Shown: positions 11,988-26,800 of the stretch, piece by piece
Position numbering within the stretch: position 1 is the first letter of the stretch
Layout of the letters: each line of letters begins with the position of its first letter
Assembly: GCF_027942865.1 (NCBI RefSeq)
Contig: NC_134511.1
Location: 2,735,567 to 2,799,566 of the forward strand
Length of the DNA: 64,000 nt
Source: Odontesthes bonariensis
Lineage: Eukaryota; Chordata; Actinopteri; Atheriniformes; Atherinopsidae
Direction: 5' to 3'
The notes under the pieces: generated by a model
What the model saw: only the letters and a program-made list of their open reading frames with translations
Told to the model about the DNA's origin: nothing
The model's database searches: none
Made by a program: the position numbers and the translations under genes

Positions 11988-14874
11988 TTATGTAAATGTG
12001 ATGAGGTACTCTGGATAAGCCTGGATGTCATTGAAGACAACAAACATGGTTGGAGCACTTTTGTGGTCAGTGACACTGTCATACAGGTCTGCAGCAATCC
12101 CAGATTTGGAAGGCGGGGTGATCATGCCAGAACTTCCCCGGGTGTAGTCTCCAACAAGAACCCGGGCCTGGTACATGCGCTTGTGTCCGTTGGCGTCGGG
12201 CTGGGCGTAACTACCTGCTGAGTAGACCGGGTCCACAGCAAAGTAAGAGCCTTTACCGTACATGGCACCTGCAGAAAGAGTGAGTTATGAGACAATTACA
12301 ACAGATTTTCTAAATGCATAAAGTGAAAGTCGTGAAAGATTTTACGAAACATTTTAGGCATGAACAGCAGGCACAGTTGGGCTTCATCTGCGTAACACTC
12401 AGCGGGGTCACATGGCACTGAAAGGATCGGATTATTGGCTAATTTACAATAAAAATGAGTTATTAAATTCACGTAGACGCCTTAATCTGACAAGAAATTG
12501 AATCGAAAGTTACTCGCGATCCGATTAAGAACTCGAGATAACTCGGTTGAAAGTCAAATTAAACCTGCTTGAAGCTCGTTCCTATAAAGTCTGTTGAAGG
12601 CATCTTTTTTTTTTTTTTTTTTGGACAAAACACAAATTAATGGCTATTAAGCTCGGAACATGATTTAAACACTATATAATAATGATTTTAAAGTTTCTCA
12701 ATTTGTTTATCTGTAGCGATGGATGTTGACTGATGTGAGATGTTTTCATGCAATTCGCTGAAATTTTTCTGTTTTTTTTCTTTGTTGGATGCGTTACATG
12801 ATACATACTGAGTTCACAAAAATGAAGTTTTTGATAAATATGACTTAAGACTGTGAAACAAAGGCCGTTTACATGTGCTAAACTAAGCTAACGGCTAATG
12901 TAGCAGGCCACTGACAACATGCTAATATAAATTAGCCACGGTCAGTGTCTTGCACTGACTGATGTGATGCAGCTACACAAAAAACAACTCGACACTTTCA
13001 CTCAGCGGGGTCACATGGCACTGAAAGGATCGGATTATTGGCTAAACTTAGGGGTGGGCGATATGGAAAAAATTTTGTATCACGATTTTTTTGCATAAAA
13101 TCACGATTTCGATTTTTTATCACGATCTTCCATCCAAAAAAAAAAAAGACCAATTACAGTAGAGTTAAGTCGACATGCTGAACCACAGAAGAGCTAAGGA
13201 GTAAAAGAAAGAATTTGGCAATCAACACATTGTAATTCAACTGTAAGCCAATTCAAGATGAAAAATAATGATCTAATTGATGACATCTGACACAGTGAGA
13301 GTGAAGCAACCGGAAATAGAAAAACGAACCACTGATGACGACTTGACTCCACCTGTTAGAAAGCCCATGTTGTTTGGTTATTTTCAATTAAATACATTAA
13401 TTTATATTGTGTTTTACGGTGAGTTTTCATACGTCCAACGTTCGTGAACACACCATAGACGTTCCGATGTTCCTGAATGTACCGCACCTGTGCGTGAGAC
13501 GATGTCGCTGTAAAGTTTCGTTTCTCCTCCCGATGGAGCAGTGAACAGCTTGTAATTTTCCCTTTGCTGTTTTCACCTAACATTAGCCTGTACACCCTGG
13601 GTTTATTGTGTGTAAATGCCAGAAGAACCACAGCCAAATAAATCCACCACAAACTGGACATCTGTATCCGTGTCTTTTAACGGGGACACACACAATACAC
13701 CAGCATTAAAAAAAAAAAAAAATCTTTGCGCTGATTGGCAAAGGCGATCTATACGGTTTCTCTAATTTGGTAGATCGCCTGCGATTCTCCACTCTTCCTG
13801 CCAGTCACGATGTTATATCTTCAGATCGCGCACCCCTTGCTAAATTACAATCAGACTGAGTTATTAAGTGCATGTAGACACCTTAATCTGACTAAGAACT
13901 GGATCGGATTCAGACCCCGAGATAACTGGGTTGAAAGTCACTCTAAACCTGCTTGTAGACGCTGAAGCACGTGGTGAATCAGACTTTGCGTTCTGCGCAT
14001 GCTCCAGATGTTTTCCCGGGGTCGTGACCCGGAAGTCAAAGGAGACGATATTCCTGTTGTTGTCGCCGTCAGAAAGAAACAAACAACGCGATGGAGAATG
14101 CTCCGTTGGGCATCGAGTTTGTGCAACAAGCAGCTCATCACAGACCAAATGTAGAGGGACGTAGCTTCATCTGGCTCTGCGTTCTCCATCTTTCTCCAAT
14201 GCCTGAGTTTGTTGTTGTTGTTGGTGGTGAAGAGGTCAACAGGAAGTGGCTCTATTAGCAACAGCTGGAATGGGTACAGCGCCACCTATCATACCGGGGT
14301 ATGACACGCTTTGTGCCTCTGATCCCATTCATTCACCGCCAGATATCCAAGGAGAATTACCCTTAATAACTCATTCTTATTGTAATTTAGCCAATAATCT
14401 GATCCTTTCAGAGCCATGTGACCCCACTGAGTGACACCAAAAGCTAAACAAGAAGCATTTTCTAAAGTGAGGGGGCAGCTTTAGGGGCATCCCTGTAGAC
14501 GGCAGGTAGGCTGTGGATGTTCAGGGTTCATGGCACAAGGAAAACACACCCAATGATGCAGGATTCATCTAACTGAGCCTGAACACATCTCTGGCTGCAA
14601 TGAGCAAACACTTCTTTGCAGAAAAAGGTGCTCATTAACATCAATATTTCACCAACTCGATTGTTGCACGAGTCAAAAATACGTCGAGGCGTTGGTTACC
14701 GTGTTGCCCCGCGTAGCTGCGGTTGAAGCCCTTATTGTTGATGAGATCGATAGAGGTGGAACTGGTGCCGTGAAACAGCAGCTTCTCGTTGTTCTGGTGT
14801 TTGTTCTTCGTCTCCATCTGTTTCTTCATCAGCTGGTAGCTCTGCCACAGCGTGGCGTTTTGGACCCGTTCGAT
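11988..14874 (-). CDS. parp14: PARP14-like exons 22-23: ADP-ribosyltransferase catalytic domain
   Basis: Exons 14700-14874 and 11988-12268 join in phase 1. The NAD-binding histidine is His1754 in LLFHGTSS and the tyrosine is Tyr1786 in YGKGSYFAV. By alignment from memory with PARP10 Ile987 and PARP1 Glu988, the third triad position falls on Met1852 in [10 protein letters not shown] hydrophobic residue here is typical of mono-ADP-ribosylating members, which cannot extend chains. Methionine itself is unusual (PARP14 is normally H-Y-L). The protein ends [11 protein letters not shown]. Confidence 0.9.
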
Positions 14875-17800
14875 CTGCCAACACAGTTGAAACACAACAC
14901 ATTACTCATTTGGTCTCAGTCTGACCCGATTCTTTTCGCTCGTGACGTATTTAGTGTCGAAGTGAGGAAAACCTGCTGGGCTCAGTGACATTTATCCACC
15001 ACTTCTCCCATCACTGGGTCACGGCAGGACAACTTAATGCTCTACAAATGTAATTTTCATTGTCATGTGAGAGTCGGCGTCCTTCGGATTTTGTTCAGAT
15101 CCGCGTATATATCCATATTAAGGGAGTGAACGGGGCCTTTTCTCCCTGTTTCCCTTCCTTAACCTTGTAGCACCCACAGTTGCAGATATGCAACAAGCTT
15201 TTTATTTATTTACATTATATTTTTATTTACATTACATTTTTTGCATTTTATATGTGCTTCTGTGAAATCTGTTTGATTTATTGTTGAATGGAAAGTTTAT
15301 GATGGTTGCGTTCCGCACTTTGTATTAAGAATGTTCAATAAAGGTTTATTATATACATTTTATTGTGGTAGCAGCAGTTACTGGTGAACTTTCACTATAT
15401 CTTTTTTGCCAAACAATCTGCAGAGAATGACTTGGTTTTAAGAACAAAATTAATCAGGAAAGCCCACAGTTGCAAATATGCAACATTGCCTAAAATGATC
15501 AAAAATAGCCCAATTCCAAAAAATATTGGTTTATTCCCACCCAAAAAGATGCAAGAAGAGCCAAAATGATTTTTTTCAATGATTATTCATATGCTTGGGT
15601 GCTACAAGGTTAAGAACGGCTTCCTGACAGCCACCCTTCCATGGAGCCCATTTCTGATCAGGCTTCCTGACGGCCACCCTTCCATGGAGCCCATTTCTGA
15701 TCAGGCTTCCTGACAGCCACCCTTCCATGGAGCCCATTTCTGATGAGGCTTGGGCCAACAGCAGATGGATCAGCTGAAGGTCCAGATGCATCTCTCAGCT
15801 CCTGTGTCAGGTCTTTGCTGGATGTTTTCCTCTTTCTTAAGGACATCACTTTCAGATCCTGCTCATCTGCTGTAGATAGTTCTTTAGGCCTGACACTTCT
15901 TCTTCTGTCCTCCACTTGTCCAGTTTCCTCAAATGTTTTAAGGACACACTGCACACCATGCTGAGATATGCCAAGTTTTCAGCTAACAGCTCTTTGGGAA
16001 TCACCTTGTTGCTGCAGAAATCCTGTTTTCTGTCTGTCACACTGTGTTATCTTTGCTGTTTTTCACACATGCAGCTAAAGAAATGGGAACAAATCTTAAT
16101 TCCAGCCTAAAACCCACAAAGAGCTTCTAGATTATTCATTTCTAGTGGCATAAAGCAGTTTAATCATTTCATTTATATTAATTGTTCCATAATTAGTAAT
16201 TAGATTATATCTTATATTCCTTTTTTAAGCTTTAAGGCAAGACACGGCAGGCAAAAACAGGGATTTTTCATGCAGTGGTCAATTTTTAGATTTTGGGCCA
16301 GTCTACTCCTTCAACATGTGTTCTTTCAACCTGCTATAAAGAAAACTTTGAAAACATAAATTAAAATGTTTATTTTATTACATTTTGTTTACTCGCGGCA
16401 GCACGTTTCACCCGAATTTACCAAGAAGTTAGCATTCCAACGCGCCATGCCGAGCTTCGGCTATTTACTGAAGTCTGTCATGACCGGTGTCGTTGGAAAG
16501 CTCTGAGTCTCCTGCACAATGATATGTAACCCAAATAACGGCACTTCCTTTCTATCAGTAACCAATCGTGAATGTCTAAAGGCGGATTTATAGCTAATGA
16601 CGAAATCTCATTGGCTGCTGCTCGTTTCTGCTAACGTGATTCGCTCAAACGCATCACGTGGTGGACTCTGACGCTCTGAAAATGCCCCAAAACACGGCAA
16701 CTTTGAAAGAAAAATATCTTTTATTGTATTTTATTGAGCTTGTATTCTTTATTAATAGGATTATTTTATTCAATATTAGTATTACTAAGGGCCTAAACAT
16801 TTATTCTGTTATTGAGCAATTGTTTCCAATACAAATGTTTTGAATTCCCCTATTTGAATCTGTAAATGCCGTTTTCTCAAAATCAGTTTTTTGTATTTTT
16901 CCAGTATCAATATCTCAGCCTATGGAGCACCTACTAACACCAAACTTTCCAGTTATACACTTAGCAGTATTCCGAAGATATTTACAGAAGGATTTGTTGA
17001 TAAATCATTCCTGGCCTGATTTATGTGACATTATAATAAAAAATATGGCAGAAATCGATGTTTTTTAAGCTATGGACAGTATATTTTGATTTCCTAGGAA
17101 ATGAAAGCAGATATCCTGAAATCCCTCTGTAATTTTCTTTTCATTTTGTGTGTAAACAAAATGAAAAAAGAATTTTGCACCTGGCTTTATCACATGTTCA
17201 GATCTAGCTTCCGGAAATATATGCAAATTGGTGCATATTTAAGATAATGCCTAATTTGCTAAATTAAACATACAAATTTCTAAAACTTGTAATACTTTTT
17301 TTTTCATACTTGTATAAGTAATCAACTGAGGAAGTTTCATGGTGATATCTATTATTCTAAAATATTACCCTATTCACCTGTAGCGTCTCGCCTTAAATTG
17401 AATCTTATTTACTTTTTCTTGATGTTGAATAACATATAATTCTTATTATTGTCAGTTTTTTTCCTACTTTTCTACTTTTAGACGTGATAACGTTCATTAT
17501 TTTGGGATTAGGATTTTTTTTAAACTGAATTTCTTATATTAATTTGACTCTTTTGGTAACTGAAAGCAGTTTTAACGTAAATGTACAAACAAAAACTATG
17601 AAGCTGTTTTTCACAAATGCAGCTAAACAAATGGGAACAAATGATGCGTCTCTGTGACAGGCTGCTGGGAACAAAGTGCCTAAAGATCCAGTTTAAAACG
17701 GCTTCTTTGCTAAGTTGGACACAACACTGGTTCATCCCTTGAGTTAGGAGCCTTTTTCCTGCCTGGATGGTTCACAGCTCAGATTTAAGTGGCTTAACAA

Positions 17801-20800
17801 AGAACAAACACATTCCTCTGAAGAATCTCAGGTACAAGGACTGGACTGAATATGAGGGAAGAAGCAGAAAATGTCGAAAGAGAAACTCTGAGAGAGCTTC
17901 AGGAAGCTGCAGAACTGCTGAGCAGGACACTTTAAAGGTTACAGGAGAGTTGTAAAATAAGGGCTGGATCAGGACTGCTGGACAATACTGTTTGAAATGT
18001 ATATTTATATGAATGAGAATATGAACATACGCTGATGATGATTGGGTTAAGTCCGGTCTTTGTAAGCTCCGCCTCCACGCCGCTGTATTCCTGAGATCCA
18101 GCAGTCAGAGGAAACAGCTTCACCATGTCGCCCTTCATGTCGTTCCAGTGTGGAGGCAGAGAACTGTCAGACGCTGTCAGATAATAGGAGAGCATTTAGT
18201 TCAGAGTGAAGTGGTCAATTACGAATTAACTTTAGGTGATTAAGTTGGTTTCCATCCAGAGGAGAAGAGCATTTAAAGCAAAGCTTTGAAATGTTACTTC
18301 ATCAACTGGCTGGGATCTAATGCTGTAACAGTGATGGTGTTACAGCATTAACAAAACAAACCAGTGGCCTTGGAACATCTGAAGGAAATATTTTCAAACG
18401 TTGGGATTATTCTTTCACATCAGTGAGTATTGGCCATGTTTTCTCTTAAAAAAGAAGTCACATCCGTCTAGTGCAGAGATCCTCACTGTGCGGCTCCTCA
18501 AGCTTTAACTGGCGGCTCGCACTCCCATAGTAGCTTATAACAATATGATAACAATAATAAGACATTTGTTCAAATAACACACAGCGAATACTGCACAGTA
18601 TTAAATATTTTTATTAAGTTTGTGTTTTTGTAGTATCAAGTATTTTTATTAAGCATTAATTAAGGCTTAATGGTGTTTCCTAAAGGGGGAACTGTTAAAC
18701 CTGGCAACGCAGCCCGCTTAAACCACCTCACACTTGACCGCAGTGCACGCTAGCTCCTTTAGCCGGTTTTTAATTAAAAAAGGGCAAAAAGCAGCACAAA
18801 AACCAAAGGAAAATCAGCATGAAGACGCCAGAGAGGGGACGAGCAGGCAAACGTCGGGTATACCGCGAGATGCAGGCACAATGGATCCGTTTTTAATTAA
18901 AAAAGGGCAAAAAGCAGCACAGAAACCATGCTCATCCTGAATGTCTCACTATGATTACAACAACAAACTACAAATACAACATGAAGAAAGTCGAGCACAT
19001 GCACGCCAGCTTCCGCTCATCCCAGTATTAAGATAAATGTGGTCTGAATTGAAAATGTATTGGCTGTGTTGTTTCTTTTTCTGTGGGATGTTTTATATGT
19101 AGAAATGCATATTTGCAAAAGGGGACTTTAGCATGTTGTGGTAAAAGTGGCTCTTGTGAAAAAAATAGTGAGAATCACTGAGCTAAGGTCACACGCTCAC
19201 CTTTCAAGTCTTTTCTAAGCAGCTCCACTTTTCTTTTCCCACGTTTTGAAGCTGCTGTTTTAGACACGGGGTCAGCGGTGTACATCTCATTGTTGATTTG
19301 GATCTCCACAGATTCTTTTCTCTCGAAGGCTTCCTCGAGTTGGAGGTTGATATAAATATCAAAGGCCACCATAGTCCCACTGCGGTGCTGGAACTGCCAC
19401 TCCACCAGTCCCCTCGCCAGCACAGCTTTGCTCTTCAAATTCTCCTCCCGCTCCACTCTCCGGATGATGTCGCTGCAGATAGAGATCGGTGAATAAAAAC
19501 ACGTTCATATTTAGTATAAACATCTTTTAACCAACACCAACAGACGTGTGCACATCACTCCTGTTCTGAACTCCCTCCATCGGCTTCCTGTCCTTTAGAG
19601 AACTGATTTTAAACTTTTAATGTGTGTTTTTAAAGCTCTTAGCGGCCTCGCCCCGTCGTATTTATCTGAGCTTTTAACAGTCCTGGTAGAGCTCTGAGGT
19701 CAGCAGATCAGTTTCTGCTGGAAGTGCCCAGGTCAGAACACAAACCCTGGGGTGAGCGAGCCTTTTCCCAAAGCTGCCCCCAGGCTCTGGAATAAGCCCC
19801 CCGTCCAGCTGCGTCTTATTTCTGACCTGGGCCTCTTCACATCTGGGCTAAAAACCTGCTTATTTAGGATGGCTTTAATACCCAGTAGCATGATGACACT
19901 TTTATCTTATTTTATCTTATTCGATTTTGTTGTATTTTATTGCTTTCACTGTTCTTTTATTGTTTTTATTTGTTTTTACTTCTTCTTCTCTTTATTCATT
20001 ACCTGCTGTAAAGCACTTTGGTACATCGTAAGGATTGTCTGTAAAGGGCTGTAGAAATACATTTACTCTGCACTGAACATTCATCATTATGTGCGTGTGA
20101 ATGCTACAAATGTGCACGCTGGTTGCGGACCTGACTGTAGCCTTAGCGGTGTAGACGTCCCTGGTCAGACCCTCCAGGTGGATCTTGGGCTTCTGGTCCT
20201 CTGCCCCTCTATCCAGACGGATACTGACCGTCAGTTTCCTCTGCAGGGCCGTCAGCTCTTCGATGTCAGCCTGAGACAGCTGATTAATGTACTGGTCAGT
20301 GATGATTTCCTTTGCCTGCTCACGCACAATCAGCTCGTTGATCTTCCTCCTGGCTGCAGTCACAGCCTGCAGGGAAAAGACATAACAAAGGACTGATGCC
20401 TTTCTACATATTTCACAAAAAGTGAGTTTTTCTTTTATATTTACATGACTCAAAGCAAACAAGTCTAAAGGAGAAATCATTTCATACGGACGTTTTGGTT
20501 GTCAGCACAGAGCTGAAACACCACAGGCTCAAACTCCTGCCTCTCCAGGGTGGAGGCATCAGTCCTGGGCATCTCCGTTCCGAGTCCCAAAAATGAGGTA
20601 ACCGTGTCTGAAACAGGATAAAACATGTAAATCCAACATAAAAACAACACACCGGCTGCGTTCGAAACCGCATACTTCTCCTACTACTCCTGCTACTCAT
20701 ACTGACTTTTTTCCCCGGATGCATACTAGATTCTCCTAAATGTTGGGTATGCATCATGAGGTTACTACTCATACTCAAACTACCCAAGATGCAACGTAAC

Positions 20801-23800
20801 GTGACGTCGCCGATCGTCATTTCCTGTCAAAACGGCAGTTTCAAGCTAGCTACAACGAGGGTAGGTTCACTTCCTGTTTTCAAAACAAAAGCACCGATTG
20901 CATCGTAATGGCTTTCCCTATGATAAAAGGCAACGGGTATTTTATTTTGTGAAAATAACAGGAAGTACGTTGCTCACTGCGGCTAGGTTTAGTAGCGTCG
21001 AATTCGTGGGAACAAAATTGTAAATAGCCGGTATTTTGTCAGGTTTTCAACACGTTGGGGATCTAAACGACTACTTTCTCACCTGGAAATGTTTCAAATG
21101 TTGCTAAAGTTTACAGAGTTTAGAGCTTAAGAGAAATCGGCTTCAGGCCGGCTGATTTCGGCTTGGGCAGGAGCGAAATGCATTGTGGGTAAACGCTCTG
21201 CATACTGTCTGATCGATAAGTATGCAGTATGTAGTATGTAGTATGCGGTTTCGAACACAGCCACACAGCTGGCCAAATGTTCGCAGAAAAAAAACCTAGA
21301 AACCTTTGATCTTGCCGAAGATGCTCTTCTCCTCCAAGTCCTCTCCCTGCTTCTTCTTCATGCTGTTGTGGAACTCATTAATCATGGCCGCCTGAAAAAT
21401 CAGGATCTTCACACTGCAAACAAACTTTGGGTTCTTCTTCCTCACAAAGTCAACCACCGCCTCCACCATGGAGTCCGCCACCGCTGATGGGTTGACTCCT
21501 CCCTGACCTAGAAGGCGAACGAGTGCCAGCGGTGATGATCATCGTGACAATAATGACGATGATCAATAAGAAGACAGCACAGTGGTGCTTATGACAGAAG
21601 CTTATTAAGAGTAAGGTCTGTTAGCATTTCCTGCTTGAGGTGTCGCGATATCCCAGACAGTAATCTGACATCAATACAGAGGTGATAATATTATTAAGAT
21701 AATACTGGGATTTGATTTCAATTTATAAAGTTAGAAAAATATTAAATGGTGAATAAGGGTTCCCTTCTATCTATAATTGAGATTCACAACTGAACTTTAC
21801 AGCTGCGTCCAATAAAGACAAGAAAATTAAGTCCACGATCTGCTAAAAATGGCAAATCTTTCCCACCATCATAAGGCCAGTTGGGATGCATTGGGCCATA
21901 ACAGTACAAAATAAATACTGTGTAACTCTTTGGGGGCTTGTCCGGGCTTGTTACAGTTGTGTGATAAAAATAAATGCAGTGATGAGGGCTTCATAATCAT
22001 TATGTAAAAGTTAAGTAGTAATCTGAGACGGCAAATGCAAATGATGTGACTGAACAATGAATTAGCTGAAAACAAGAACAATTAATCCCATCAGAGGCTT
22101 TTGTTGCCGTTTTAGTGGATAACAGTGATGCGTTTGAATGTACAGACCTGTTCCCAAAGCTGGGAAGGCAACAGAGGTGAGCTTGTTGTCCTCACAACTC
22201 TTCAGCACTGTGTAAACTATGTCTTTAATCTTTCCAGGATCGTTCTGGCCAACGATGTGGATGACTTTTCTGCAAGGCAGCAGCCCAGCTGAGGTCATGA
22301 TCATTTTACAAGGCAGCTGACCCGGAGAATTCGCTACATAAAAGAAACACAGCCTTAACACAGTCTGGAAGGACAATCTTTGTGGAAAATACATTTTAAC
22401 AGATAGATGCAGTACAAATGAAGAACAACATTTTTATAATACATTCTTTGATCCTTTTAAAGCCAATAAAAAAGCACTATTTTCTGAATTTGAGATGTAT
22501 TCAACTGAGCCAAAGTATTTTATCTGGACGAATTATTTTAGCTCTAATATGTTGGAAATTTACTTTATAGACAAGCCGTTAAAATCTATACTGGGAAAGT
22601 TAAAAATTTTGTTATGGCCGTCACTCTGTGCCTTTAAAGGTGTTGAACAGTCAGCCTTGGACCGGCTGTAATGTGCAGCAGCTGAGCCACGGACGCTAAA
22701 CCGTCCTGAGCCCCAAAGGTTAGTCGATTCAATTTATAATTGGTGAATTTTTTTCAGATCCAATGTAACGTTAGACTGTACTTGGTTAATGGGGTTGAAA
22801 CCTTCTTTAACAGACACACGTACAAAGAGATCCATCCATTTTCTTTACTCGTTTAATCCAATTCAGGGGTGCTGGGGGCGGAGCCTATCCCAGCTATCAT
22901 TGGGTGAGAAGCGGGGTTCACCCTGGACGGGTCGGGTACAAAGAGAGTATTTTCTTTTTCTTAATTGGCTAATTTATTGGTCATCAGAAAATATAAACAA
23001 ATCTAGAATTTGCTGCAAAAATGCACTCAAAGTGGTTATAGAGTCACGTTAATCGCTGTGTTCCATCAGCCTCTTTTTAACAAGCTACTGGTATTTAAAA
23101 TTAACTGTAATCTATAATGTCAGAACACAGTGAAAACAATAAATAATATCTTGTTTTATGTGATGAAAACTCAAAATACTGCATGTTTAAAATGACAAAA
23201 AAAACTGTTAAATAAACTGTAAATGTGAGGCAGGGTGATGTTGGAGAAAATATCAAATATTCAGTGGATAAATAAAGGTTTAGTTTGGGATACACACCAA
23301 TCTGTAAGCACTCCAACAGCACGGTTTGTCCAGCACCGTCTAAGATCGCCTTGGACACTCCTTAGAAATAAGAGAAAAAAAGAACCACAATCATCCAAAT
23401 CTTACCGACACACGCTGCTGTTTTACCAACGCTGACACCGCTGATGTTCGTAAGTACGTAAGTAAGTAAGTAAGTAAGTACAGCACAAATGTACAAAGGC
23501 CCCATGGCATGTTTTTACATGTTTTCAGGCTTATCTAAAGTGCTAAAAAATGCTGTGTTATCACTTTAAACTTTGTCAAAAACTAAAAAGAAGGAGGTAT
23601 GTGCATGCTTTAGTATTTTTTAGGGCTGGGCGAGTTAACAGGTTATTATCGCGTTAACTCGTTAATTATTTAACGCTGATAAATATTTTATCGCGCATTA
23701 ACGCAGGTTTTATTTTACTTTATTTATTTAAAAAAAAAATAATATTTTTTTTGGGGGGGGGCTTTTGTGCCTTTAATGGATAGGACAGTTCAGAGAGACA

Positions 23801-26800
23801 GGGGGAACACCATGCAGCACAGGGCCGTCCGATGCGGGACTTGAACCGGGGCCAGCTGCAGCGAGGACTATAGCCTCTGTACATGGGGCGCCTGCTCAAC
23901 CCACTACGCCACGGACCACCCCTGTTTTATTATTTATTTTATTATTGTAAAAGTCTGTTGGTCACAGGCTTTTATTTTGTAAAAGTCTGCTGCTGTCTGC
24001 TGCTGAACAGGAAAAGAAAGTAATCGGCGGATCCACCAAACATGGAGAAGGGTACGGAACTTTTACTCGGCCATTTTCATTTTAAAGTTCTTCCAGACGG
24101 CGGAGTCGACAGAACCAAAGTCATCTGTAAACACTGCCAAGTTGAATTGTCTTCTCAGCGTAGTAGTTCCAGTCTAAAATATCACTTAAAGGCAAAACAC
24201 ACAACTGATAGCAGCAAGTCATTCAAGGAAACAGACAGTGGAGCGAGGCTTCTACATAAAAACTACAGAAAGATGCTGATGTTAAAAGTGTGTTTGCACA
24301 ACAAATGTTATGGCACTTTCATTCATATGGCAGCACATTTAAAATAAAGCTAAATGCTAAAAGCTATACGCTACTTTTGGATTCATTTTTGGATTTTGCG
24401 TACAAATGAGATTAATCGCGATTAATCAGGGAAATCATGTGATTAATTAGATTAAACATTTTAATCGTTGCCCAGCCCTAGTATTTTTATGCAAAAGGAA
24501 CTCATTTCATCCAGTAGTCTCAAACTCTCACTTATGCATGAAATCTGCACGATATCTTTGAACTTATCTGGACTGTTGCTTGTTTTTAATCATTTAAATT
24601 ATTTTATTTGTTTGTCTTTATATTCTTTTATGTATTTTTAATGCTTCTTACACTCCCTGCTGCAATGCTTGAGATCATTTAACTTAGTGGGGAACAGTCA
24701 CCTGCTTGAAGGTTGAAGTTTTGATTGGAGGAGTTGACGATGACATCACAGGCCTCCTTAGTGATGTCTCCCGACGACACCTCGAGGGTGAGCTGGCCCA
24801 TCTGCATGCGATACACACCGAGGGTGGGGGATGATACCTGGCTGAAGAACGCTGAGGCTGACACACACACAGAAACACAGCTTCATTTAGGATTAAAATT
24901 AATTTTCTTTTTTGTAGGTAAATCTAAAATAAAAGCAAACATCTGCTGGTTTAACTGACGAACTGAAAGCAGGAGTCATCTGTAAGTTTCGGCTCCGACT
25001 GACAACCGTCCATTTCAGCTCTCCGTGGGACACATTTGAACACATCAGGTAAAACATCCATTAACATCACGTCTCTGTCTTTAAAATCATTGATTAAACT
25101 ATTATTAACATCATCTGGCTGTGTCTTAAGTCAACGGTTGGACTGACGGTTATGTCTCTAACTAACGATTTAAGAAACAACGATGAAGTTTATCTTTAAT
25201 CACACCATTTAAACCATCTTCTTCGTCCCATCAGTCATTGATTATAATCACCATTTTGTCTGAGCCTTCAAAGTCAGGGAAACTTTGACATGTTCTGTCA
25301 AACAATATGGGGAGCTGACCAATCAGAGCAGACTTTGGCTGTGTTCGAAACCGCATACTACATACTACATACTTGCATACTCATCGATCAGACAGTATGC
25401 AGAGCGTTTACCCACAATGCATTTCGCTCCTGCCCGAGTTGAAATCAGCCGGCCTGAAGCTGATTTCGCTTAAGCTCTAAACTCTGTAAACTTTAGCAAC
25501 ATTTGAAACATTTTCAGGTGAGAAAGTAGTCGTTTAGATCCCCAACGTGTTGAAAATCTGACAAAATACCGGCTGTTTACAATTTTGTTCCCACGAATTC
25601 GGCGCTACTAAAGCTAGCCGCAGTTAGCTAACGCACTTCCGGTTATTTTCACAAAATAAAATACCCGTTGCCTTTTATCATAGGGAAAGCCATTAGGATA
25701 CAATTGGTGCTTTTGTTTTGAAAACAGGAAGTGAACCTACCCTCGTTGTAGCTAGCTTGAAACTGCCCTTTAGAAAAAAGAAATGACGATCGGCGACGTC
25801 ACGTTACGTTGCATCTTGGGTAGTTTGAGTATGAGTAGTAACCTCATGATGCATACCCAACATTTCGGAGAATCTAGTATGCATCCGGGAACTTCTGCTT
25901 ACTCAAACTGGCATACTAACTCAAAAAGTTAGTATGAGTAGTAGGAGTAGTATGTGGTTTCGAACACAGCCTGTGCCTCTCAGGAGGCGGGGCCTTTAAA
26001 GATGGGCGCCACAGCGGCACGTTGTGAACTTAATGTGGTAAAAAAAGCTGAACAACAGGACAGTTTCAGAAAAATAATGTTTGGTTTCATGTCATTTAAG
26101 CATTCTAATGGACCCCAAAATGAATGCATGAGTCTGTGAATGAGCATAAAAAGCTATTAAGCAAATGTAATTACTGTAATTTTGCCTCAAATGTTTTTTT
26201 CCTAAATCAGTTACAACAAGAAGCTGATGTTCAAAGTTAAATTTAAGCATGCATTCAAATCTTCCAACAGTTCTGAGCCTGTAAGAGCAGGTTTCTCACC
26301 GGAGGCCTGCTGTGATTGGCGGAGCGGCTGCTGGGCTGCAGGCTTGTTGGAATTCCCCGCTGCATGCTGGATGTTCCCCGAACTCGTCCGACCGGTGAAC
26401 TCTCTGCTGAAACACTGACACACAAGTTTGACATTAAGGCAGGTGGCTTTTCCTGCAGTGTGGTTTTCACTGTGTTCCAATTTTTATCTGTAATTTTCTG
26501 CCCCTGAGTTCCTTAAACATTTTGAACTATGTTGAATGTTTTCAACATGCCTCTCTGCAGCATGACGGACACACGTGAGTAAATACATGGCCGGTTTTTG
26601 CTATGGGCAATGTGGGCTCTATCAATTTGGCACTATTTCGCTTGGCCCTATTTTCTCTCCCTTCGTATCACTGCCTGCTGCCGCCTGCCGACAGCCGTGC
26701 CTGTTACGGTGTTTGCTGCTCGGTCTACACAGCAGGCAGTGATACGAAGGGAGAGAAAATAGTGCCAAGAGATTGTGAGGTCTGACTTTTTCCTGGAGAA

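Larger units (their letters stand above)
23621..24480 (+). mobile_element. hAT element with BED-finger ORF, copy 2
   Basis: The ends are TAGGGCTGGGC and GCCCAGCCCTA, with an exact 8-bp target duplication GTATTTTT (23613-23620, 24481-24488). It carries the BED-finger remnant at 24042-24347 and a nested SINE (23753-23922). Confidence 0.92.

Noticed and set aside
20482-20820. 112-codon minus-strand frame ending in [14 protein letters not shown]
   Set aside because: Wrong phase of PARP14-like exon 18 fused to MITE sequence; the correct phase reads [20 protein letters not shown].
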